64,000 nucleotides of DNA from Brachionus koreanus. Its lineage: Eukaryota; Rotifera; Eurotatoria; Ploima; Brachionidae. Location of the stretch: positions 1,225,459 to 1,289,458 of the forward strand of contig PJRA01000549.1 in the NCBI GenBank assembly GCA_016987375.1. Reading direction: 5' to 3'. Within the stretch, counting starts at the first letter, position 1. Each line of letters opens with the position of its first letter. Both the position numbers and the translations under genes were made by a program. Shown piece after piece: positions 57,325 to 64,000 of this stretch. The notes beneath the pieces were generated by a model. That model did no database searches. It was not told the DNA's origin and saw nothing but the letters and a program-made list of their open reading frames with translations.

Positions 57325-60300
57325 AATTTAGTTCTAATTATTTTTGAATAAATTTACTTTGCATCTCAAATTTAGATGATTTCAAAAATTTGATTTATTT
57401 ATATGAATTTAGTAAATAAAAAAGTAAGATATTTTTTTGTTAGAATTTATACGGTTTTCTAATAGAAAATTTTAAAAAATTTAATTCTAATTTTATTAGT
57501 TTACAATTAATTCAAGAGTTTCTTAATAAGTTATTAAGTAATTTTAATAACTTTCGCTTCAAATTATTGCTTATGTTTTTAAGCATGAAGAAAATACTGA
57601 ATACTGAAATATTACCATGGTAAAAAAATTAGCATCCTACACTTTTTCATATTTTATTAAATTTCACATTATTCTTGATTTAAAAATTTACGACTTTAAT
57701 TTTCTGACTACATTTTGAAAGATTATTGACAAGCAAGAAGTCAATTATTTATATCAGATGATCGTGCAAAAATTTATTATTAAAAAAATTTTGGATTCTT
57801 TTTACACCTTTTTTTAAAAATAATTACAAAATATATTAAATCGATTTTGTGATCAAAATGCTGTCTCATTTATGACTGTTATCTGACCATATGCATTATC
57901 TTAGATTTCAATTATCAACGATAAGCGTTTACTGACTTTTTTGGAAAAAAATTAAAATTTCCCTATCGCATGTTCTAATCATTCTTTTAAACTGGACAAA
58001 TTTTAATGTCAAACTACAACACATACATCCAACATAGCACTTGAATTTTATTTATGTTTTACAATTTATTTTTAATTAATTTAAATAAATTTTTATCTCA
58101 ATATAATATCATGATGAAAAGCAAATAAGAAAGTTATAAATTCGAAATAAGTATTTCTGTTTCTATTTTTTTTCTTATATTTTAAAATTTTTTTAAATTT
58201 TTTTTACCATTGAAACAGCAGATCTGAGTAGTTCAAAAGTCAAATGACTTGACTTTAATTTTTGAAGACTTCAAGATGACTCTTTTCAAGATTTACAAAT
58301 AGAGAATAAGAATTATGGTAAACATAAACAAAAATATCTAGATAAGAGGTGCCGTAAGAAAAGTCTAATGAAAAATAATTTATTACCAAATGCGAATTTT
58401 TTTGATTTTATATGAGCCATTTTGGTCTACGAATTTTTTCTTTATGCAATGGTTCATATTTTTAAAAAATTTGCGAGAGAAATGGCAAATTTTTTAACTA
58501 TGAACCATTGCAAATTGTGAAAAGCACTCTTGTAATATATGCAATTTATTTTTAGAGTGATAATTTACAAAGGACAATAAAATGAGTTAAAAAAAAAAAA
58601 GAAAAAAATTTTTCATAATTAATCTCAGATAAAAAATTGGTGTTTGGATACGAACAGTTAAAGCAAGATGCAGATATCAGACCTTAATTATTTTCTTGAA
58701 ATTTCTCAAAAGCAAACTAGCGTTCTTAAAACTAAAAATTTAAAAAATATATATGTTTAATAATTTCTAAAAATATTTTATTATAAAACGCTTTTTTTTA
58801 TTAAAGGAAATTTGATCAAAATTTTTAATTTGCTAAATATTTGGCATTAACGCACCAACGCTATTTTTAAGTGTAGGTATATCACTCCTAAGTTATTCAG
58901 TATCTAAAATTTAAATTAGAATAATTATGGAGAAATTTTTAATTTAATATTTTTTTTTTAAATAAACTTCAGATTATAAGAAAAATCGGGAATCAGATAT
59001 TATATTTCTTACTCTTGATACATTTATGATATGATTCTCGGACTGGTGATTTATTTTCCGAAATTCATTATTTTTTTTTTCTGGCGATTTCATTTGTTTT
59101 CATTTCACGTGACAAACACGTGTTTAAAAATTTTATCTGACTCAAAATTATCCATTATTTATTCATTCCTTGTTTATATTCATTTTTTGTTGCTTTATTT
59201 CAAACTTAAAAACGAATAAGACCTTTTTGAAATGAAAAAAAAAACTTTATAAATTAATTTTATTTTATAAAATTCTCAAAAAAAATTAAACCTAATAGAT
59301 TGCTAATTCCAAAAATTAACGTTGAAATTGCATAATGACACAAAAGCACAAACTCATGCAATCTTTTTAAATTAAAATTTTTTCAATTTTTGTAATATTT
59401 AATCTGAAGCATTATTAGCTCGCTACAGAAAAAGAAATAAAATGAAAACTAAAATTTAATTAGAATTCTTAATTCAATTTTTTAAAATTAAATTAAAAGC
59501 TTTTCAATTATGAGGATTAATTTTAGATTTTTATTTAATGTAAGCAATTGTTTTTAAAAAATAAACCCAAAAAATCGATATCAATATTAATGATTTAACA
59601 TTAGTTACTTTCGATATTAAAATTTAAAAATAAAATTATATTTAAATAAAATACATTTTTTAAATTAATATTTAAAAATAGAATGTGTTACTTCAAGATT
59701 TTCTAATTTCAATTTTGATTAAGAAATAGATAAAGTTAAGTAAAAAGAATATTGTTTTTCCTGTTAATTATAGATTAAATTTATTTATCAAAAATCAGGC
59801 GTTAGTAGCTATAAGAAATTTGAAGCGAATTAATTTTGAGTCTAAATAATTTCAGGCCAAATCAATATGCATTAAAATTTCCAAGGTCTTTGAATCAGTA
59901 AAAAATTCAGCTATATTTCACTAAAGACAGTTGTGTTTTTAATTTGTTTTAAATTTTGGTTATAAGTTTTTCAATACAATAATAAAATTTGGTTATTGTC
60001 TACAAAATAAATTTTCTGGCTGCTTAAAATTTATTTTTTTTGAAAACTAGTTTTTTTCAAAATAAATATTTTATTCTCATATATAAAAAACTAAAATGAT
60101 TTTTAATTTTTTCCACAGCTTTTATTTTTATATTTTCCAAAAATTTTGAAAATTTTTCTCTTTAAATTGTTTAATTAGGTATTAGAAAAATGAAAAAAAC
60201 TTTCTTGATTTTATGCCAGATAGAAAAAATTCAAACAAGAGTCAGACTAAGTGTTTTTAATAAGCTATATGACTAGAATGAAAATACCTTGTTAAATTAT

Positions 60301-61335
60301 GAATTAAAGTAGACAGATTTACATTTAGAATAATTCATTTAATAAAGATCAAAAAATAATTTCTAGGTTATAAAATTTACTTTTGTGTTAATTCAAAAAT
60401 TAATATTAAAAAAGGATTAAAGTATACTTTAATCAAAATCTGATTCAAATCTGGTTCAAATTTAGATCAAATGAACTTTTAAAAGGATCTAAATGATAAT
60501 TTTTCAATTCAAAAAACTAACGAGGTCTTAAATTTTTAGACACGTTTTTCAAATTATCTTTACAATAAGATAAAAATGGTCAAGTGTTAGATCGTATTTT
60601 TAAAATTAAAAAAAAAATGAATGCTGAAATTGAAATGCTTCTATTAGATTTGTTAAATTTGTTAAATAACTTGGCATTTTTTAACAGCGTAAATCAAAAT
60701 ATATTATGCCAATATAAAGAGACCCAAGGGCGTAATTCAAATGACATAAACTGAGCATTATGATGAAAATATTAGTTGAATTAGAACTAGAGAAAATGTA
60801 GGCAAGGAAATTTGAAATATTGAATTTTTCCCGAGGATAATTTGTTCACAAAGCGAATCGAATAATCAAGTTAATTTAGCTAAAATATTCAAACTTAGTA
60901 AATAATTCTAATTCGAATGTTTTATTTTTTCTATTTTATATAGCTTGTTAAAATTTAATATATTATTATTTCAATAAAATATTCACTGCCTAATTTAATA
61001 TTTCATAAATAAAAATTACACACTTATAACTTTTTCTTATTAAATCCAAATAGAGAGCTAGTCAGTATCGATTTTTGTCTCTAGTCCGCACAAGACCTAG
61101 ATAAACATAAATTAAAAGCATATGTCCCCATTTCAATTGCATATATTAAATCAGACTCAGTCATCGTATTTTCAATGAGCTTCAATTTTTTTTTGAAAAA
61201 AAAATTAAGTTCAATTTTATGTATCTAAGCAATTGAATTTTCTATTTAATTATTTATTTTATTTATATATATATTTTTTTTATTATTCTTAAATTTTACT
61301 AATAAAAAATAGATTCTCTTTACAAAGGAAAAAAA
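57325..61335. other. Intergenic AT-rich region
   Basis: About 4 kb with no supported gene. The frame at 59031-59219 is hydrophobic AT translation. A compact hairpin lies at 58445-58512. The right end holds the BTB-Kelch promoter; ATTTATATATATAT near 61259-61272 is a possible TATA region. Confidence 0.45.
58445..58512. repeat. 68-bp stem-loop, possible miRNA-like hairpin or mini-MITE
   Basis: The left arm TGCAATGGTTCATA plus TTTTTAAAAAATTTGC pairs with GCAAATTTTTTAAC plus TATGAACCATTGCA. There is a 2-base bulge, one G:T-type mismatch region, and a 10-nt loop (GAGAGAAATG). Size and shape fit a short hairpin RNA precursor, but a degenerate foldback element is equally possible. Confidence 0.45.
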
Positions 61336-63528
61336 ATGCTTTTCAATTCAGCATGGACAATGGCGGATGTTCAATCGGCTAATTGCGATCAAATTTACAT
61401 TGAAGATTTTCAGAGTGAAAAAAACGACACATTGTTCAAATTCAAGAACGAAAATTTGTTCACAGATGTATTTATCTACGTTGAAGGCGTAGAATTTCCA
61501 TGCCACAAAGTAATTTTGTGCGCATCGAGCCAATACTTTCAGGCCATGTTCTCTTGTGACCTCAAAGAGAGCCGTCACGGCAAAGTGTTCATCGAAAACA
61601 TGTCGCCGTGGACCATGAAGCGCCTGCTAGACTTTATATACACAGGAAAAATCGAAATCAGCTACGAGAACGTTATCGATCTGTTCAACGCTGCGGTGCT
61701 CTTCCAGCTGTCCAAGCTAGTCGACAAATGCATCAGCTATGTTAAACAAAATGTTGATTTAAGCAACTGTGTTGAAATCTATCTATTTGCCTCTATGCAC
61801 GGACTCAAAGACCTCGAAACTTACACATACCAGTTTATACTCGAAAATTTCCGTCTCCTGATCGATCTTACCATTGAGCTTTATTCGAAATTGGCCGAAC
61901 CTTTGTGCAATAGTTTGTTCACTCAGCTAAAATCAAATTTGCTTTCCAATTTTACCCAGGAACAAATAAGTGAGAAATTTTACTCGTCATTCATTCGACT
62001 TGACCAAAAAACCTTCTGCAATCTTCTCGAATCGGATCAATTGAATGTTAAAAGGGAAATTTATGTATATTATTCGATAATGAAATGGATGGAGTATCAA
62101 AGCCAACTGAATGATGAAAGCCAAGTGCTCACCAAACTTCATGAACAATTGTTCAAGTATTTAAGACTTAATTCATTGAAAAAAGAAGAATTGGAGTTTA
62201 TTTTAGAAAATGATATATTTTTGGCACAAAATTTGCTTTTGAAAAAAAAAATTGAACAAACATTGGGTGATTTTGAGTCTAGTCAGGAAAATATAAGACC
62301 GTCCACATTGCCTAGAGATTATATATGCTCATTGGTCTTGGATAATTTTGATTTGTTCGATTTGAACAAGTCTAAATGGGACCGATTGATGGACTGGCCT
62401 CCGGGCGAGCTCAAATCCGAATACGAATTTAAGCAAACATTTGATGGATATTCAGTGTGTACAGTGAACAATGTTTTGTATGTTATTGGAGGCATGAGTA
62501 AAAATATTGGAAAAATTGAGCTCAAAAACTCGGTATTCAGATTTGATCCAGTCAAAAACGAGTGGAGCACTTTGAGCTCAATGATGACTAGGCGTGCCTT
62601 TCACCACACTATTCATCTGTCCAAATCTAGAGAAGAAAATTACATAATGGTTTTGTATGGTCTCAAACGCGATCAAGATGAGTTAGATGAGCAAAATTTT
62701 CAACAATCTATGTCTGCCGAGTTCTATAGCATTGAAAAAGACGAGTGGAAAGAGCTTAACATTGACGCCAATTCAATACTTAGTCATCATTTGTTTTCGC
62801 TTTATCATCGCACTCAAGCAGACAATTTGGACTTGCTTAGCTTAATCAACCTTCAAATCGACCAGTCCAAATTTGTAGTTGGTCTTAAGAATCTAATTTA
62901 TATTCTAAATGATAATTGTATTCACTGTTTTGAATTTGATAAGCAAAATGTGAATTCTTATCTGCCCTATTTTAGATTGCCAAAAAATTTGAACGGATTT
63001 ATTCTAGCCAGAGCTGTAAGCTTCAAAACAGCCAATATACTAACCCAATTTGACATGGACAATTCGAATAAAAAGAGCTTGTTCTCTTGGTATTCAGACT
63101 CGGAAGACAAATCACCATCCATGTCATCAACGTCAAGCAATTCGCTTCAGTCCCCGACAATACATGACTATGACGAAGAAGGCTCGTGCAAACGAGTTCT
63201 GATAAGACAGGAAAAAGAAGCGCTTATGTTTATGCTAAATCCAGAGCAGGGATTACTCTATGAGTTCTATCCGGGCAAAAACAAACTTCTAAGAATGTCA
63301 AATTTAATATTAAAGCATGACAAATATGCCAGTTTTGTGTTCAAAATTAAGTCAAAAGTGATCATTACCGGAGGCATTGGAACCGAAGAAGGATTTTATC
63401 ATATAGAGTCGTATGACAGAGATACACGTCAATGGTCCCTATTGACTAAGTATCCAGTCAGTTTTGACAAAGCCGAACAGTCGAGGTTTATACACAGCTT
63501 TTTTAGACTCAAAATGTCTCTTGTCTGA
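61336..63528 (+). CDS. BTB-BACK-Kelch protein
   Basis: Intronless, 730 aa. Such proteins usually act as substrate adaptors of CUL3 ubiquitin ligases or as actin-associated scaffolds. The BTB/POZ domain spans about residues 40-140 (LFTDVFIYVEGVEFPCHKVI, FQAMFSCDLKES, LLDFIYTGKIEIS). BACK spans about 145-265 (NCVEIYLFASMHGLKDLE). Kelch-type blades are recognisable at ~378-425 (VNNVLYVIGG, RFDPVKNEWSTLSSM) and ~675-712 (VIITGGIG, SYDRDTRQWSLL); the middle blades are divergent, and a Ser-rich insert (SPSMSSTSSNSLQSP) sits near residue 600. Start: first ATG after an A-rich leader; an in-frame second Met (MADVQ) is 8 codons on. I cannot name a vertebrate orthologue. The first third is more GC-rich than the rest. 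Confidence 0.92.
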   Translation: MLFNSAWTMADVQSANCDQIYIEDFQSEKNDTLFKFKNENLFTDVFIYVEGVEFPCHKVILCASSQYFQAMFSCDLKESRHGKVFIENMSPWTMKRLLDFIYTGKIEISYENVIDLFNAAVLFQLSKLVDKCISYVKQNVDLSNCVEIYLFASMHGLKDLETYTYQFILENFRLLIDLTIELYSKLAEPLCNSLFTQLKSNLLSNFTQEQISEKFYSSFIRLDQKTFCNLLESDQLNVKREIYVYYSIMKWMEYQSQLNDESQVLTKLHEQLFKYLRLNSLKKEELEFILENDIFLAQNLLLKKKIEQTLGDFESSQENIRPSTLPRDYICSLVLDNFDLFDLNKSKWDRLMDWPPGELKSEYEFKQTFDGYSVCTVNNVLYVIGGMSKNIGKIELKNSVFRFDPVKNEWSTLSSMMTRRAFHHTIHLSKSREENYIMVLYGLKRDQDELDEQNFQQSMSAEFYSIEKDEWKELNIDANSILSHHLFSLYHRTQADNLDLLSLINLQIDQSKFVVGLKNLIYILNDNCIHCFEFDKQNVNSYLPYFRLPKNLNGFILARAVSFKTANILTQFDMDNSNKKSLFSWYSDSEDKSPSMSSTSSNSLQSPTIHDYDEEGSCKRVLIRQEKEALMFMLNPEQGLLYEFYPGKNKLLRMSNLILKHDKYASFVFKIKSKVIITGGIGTEEGFYHIESYDRDTRQWSLLTKYPVSFDKAEQSRFIHSFFRLKMSLV

Positions 63529-63852
63529 AATTATTTGCTTGAATTTATTCGGTTTGTGCAAGTGATAGGGCTTAAAGATTGGTGCTGAAGATTATTTGTG
63601 ACAATTTTTTTTCCTAATGTCAGATAAACAAATTTTAAAACTGGTGCCTATTTTCTCAACGATATTTCCTATTTTCGATTGATGTGAAATATTTGTTGAT
63701 ACATTTTTAAATATATGTTTAATTTTTCTTTTTAAACAAAATAAATCAATATAAAAAATTTATCTCTAAAATTAATGATAAAAGACTTGACAGTCCTTTG
63801 AAAAAAATCGAGAAAAGTTTCTATTGTTTTTTTTGAAAATTTTCTTGATTAG
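63529..63852. other. Short intergenic region
   Basis: 3' flank of the BTB-Kelch gene (AATAAA near 63740) and the upstream side of a possible next gene. Nothing else seen. Confidence 0.4.
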
Positions 63853-64000
63853 ATGCCAGACAATTTATTTGATGACTCAACTGATAGACCTTTGTTTGGC
63901 GAAAATAACTTTAAAGTAAAAAAAATTTAATTTTTTAATCATTCAAAATCTAGTGACACATAAATTGTTTAAAAACAAAATCTTTTGAGGACGTTCTAGA
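63853..64000 (+). CDS. Possible 5' end of a further gene (partial)
   Basis: ATG 63853 begins a 21-codon acidic exon (MPDNLFDDSTDRPLFGENNF, then K) ending at donor AAA|GTAAAA (63915/63916). A phase-0 acceptor TTTTGAG at 63989 would continue DVLD to the window edge. An acidic, Phe/Leu-containing N-terminus with a short intron fits local gene structure, but there is too little sequence to name it. Could be chance. Confidence 0.35.

Noticed and set aside
1..64000. CRISPR array, prokaryotic operon signals, rRNA genes
   Set aside because: No regularly spaced direct repeats, ribosome-binding sites or rRNA-like sequence were seen; the window is intron-bearing animal DNA.

Overview
This 64 kb window is nuclear DNA of an AT-rich invertebrate animal (background looks like roughly three quarters A+T). 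The gene set is metazoan: a dystrobrevin, a two-finger GATA1/2/3-type factor, RAD9, ZZZ3, vitamin K-dependent gamma-carboxylase, N-acetylglucosamine kinase, a CYP46-like P450 and a BTB-BACK-Kelch protein. Introns are mostly GT-AG and about 40-70 bp, often with a bare AAG or TAG acceptor and almost no pyrimidine tract. Compactness, AT richness and gene content together suggest a spiralian such as a monogonont rotifer. That is inference; nothing in the window proves the taxon.

Layout. 1-680: tail of a dead LINE. 1269-7005: a small putative membrane protein (-), an unrecognised low-complexity protein (+), an intronless ZZZ3 homologue (-), and a second unrecognised protein (+). The two + pieces share a motif, join in phase, and may be one gene with ZZZ3 nested in its intron. 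7236-15914: three - strand genes, NAGK copy 1, P450 and NAGK copy 2; I rebuilt all three exon by exon. 17.7-22 kb: a GATA factor gene preceded by a TATA box and a cluster of GATA sites. 22-36.8 kb: mostly gene-free AT-rich DNA with an assembly gap flanked by tRNA-derived SINE heads and a 704-bp inverted-repeat element. 36.9-45.1 kb: dystrobrevin (8 exons) followed closely by RAD9 (6 exons, mariner relic in intron 1). 46.3-47.0 kb: a Tc1/mariner-type element with TIRs. 47.5-51.7 kb: gamma-carboxylase (-, 6 exons; its long intron carries a LINE relic and a perfect 61-bp inverted repeat). 52.4-54.5 kb: repeat-rich DNA and a second assembly gap that lies inside another copy of the Tc1/mariner element. 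55.9-57.3 kb: an intronless secreted protein of three PPC-like domains. 61.3-63.5 kb: BTB-BACK-Kelch. The first exon of one more gene may start at 63853.

The genes do not form a single pathway. Apparent links are: two NAGK paralogues (amino-sugar salvage) flanking a P450; dystrobrevin and RAD9 packed head to tail; and a GATA factor with many sites for its own class of protein upstream. Reconstructed CDS lengths are all multiples of three (P450 493 aa, NAGK1 402, NAGK2 372, dystrobrevin 952, RAD9 508, GGCX 750, GATA 562), which supports the exon models. No alignment or search was run.
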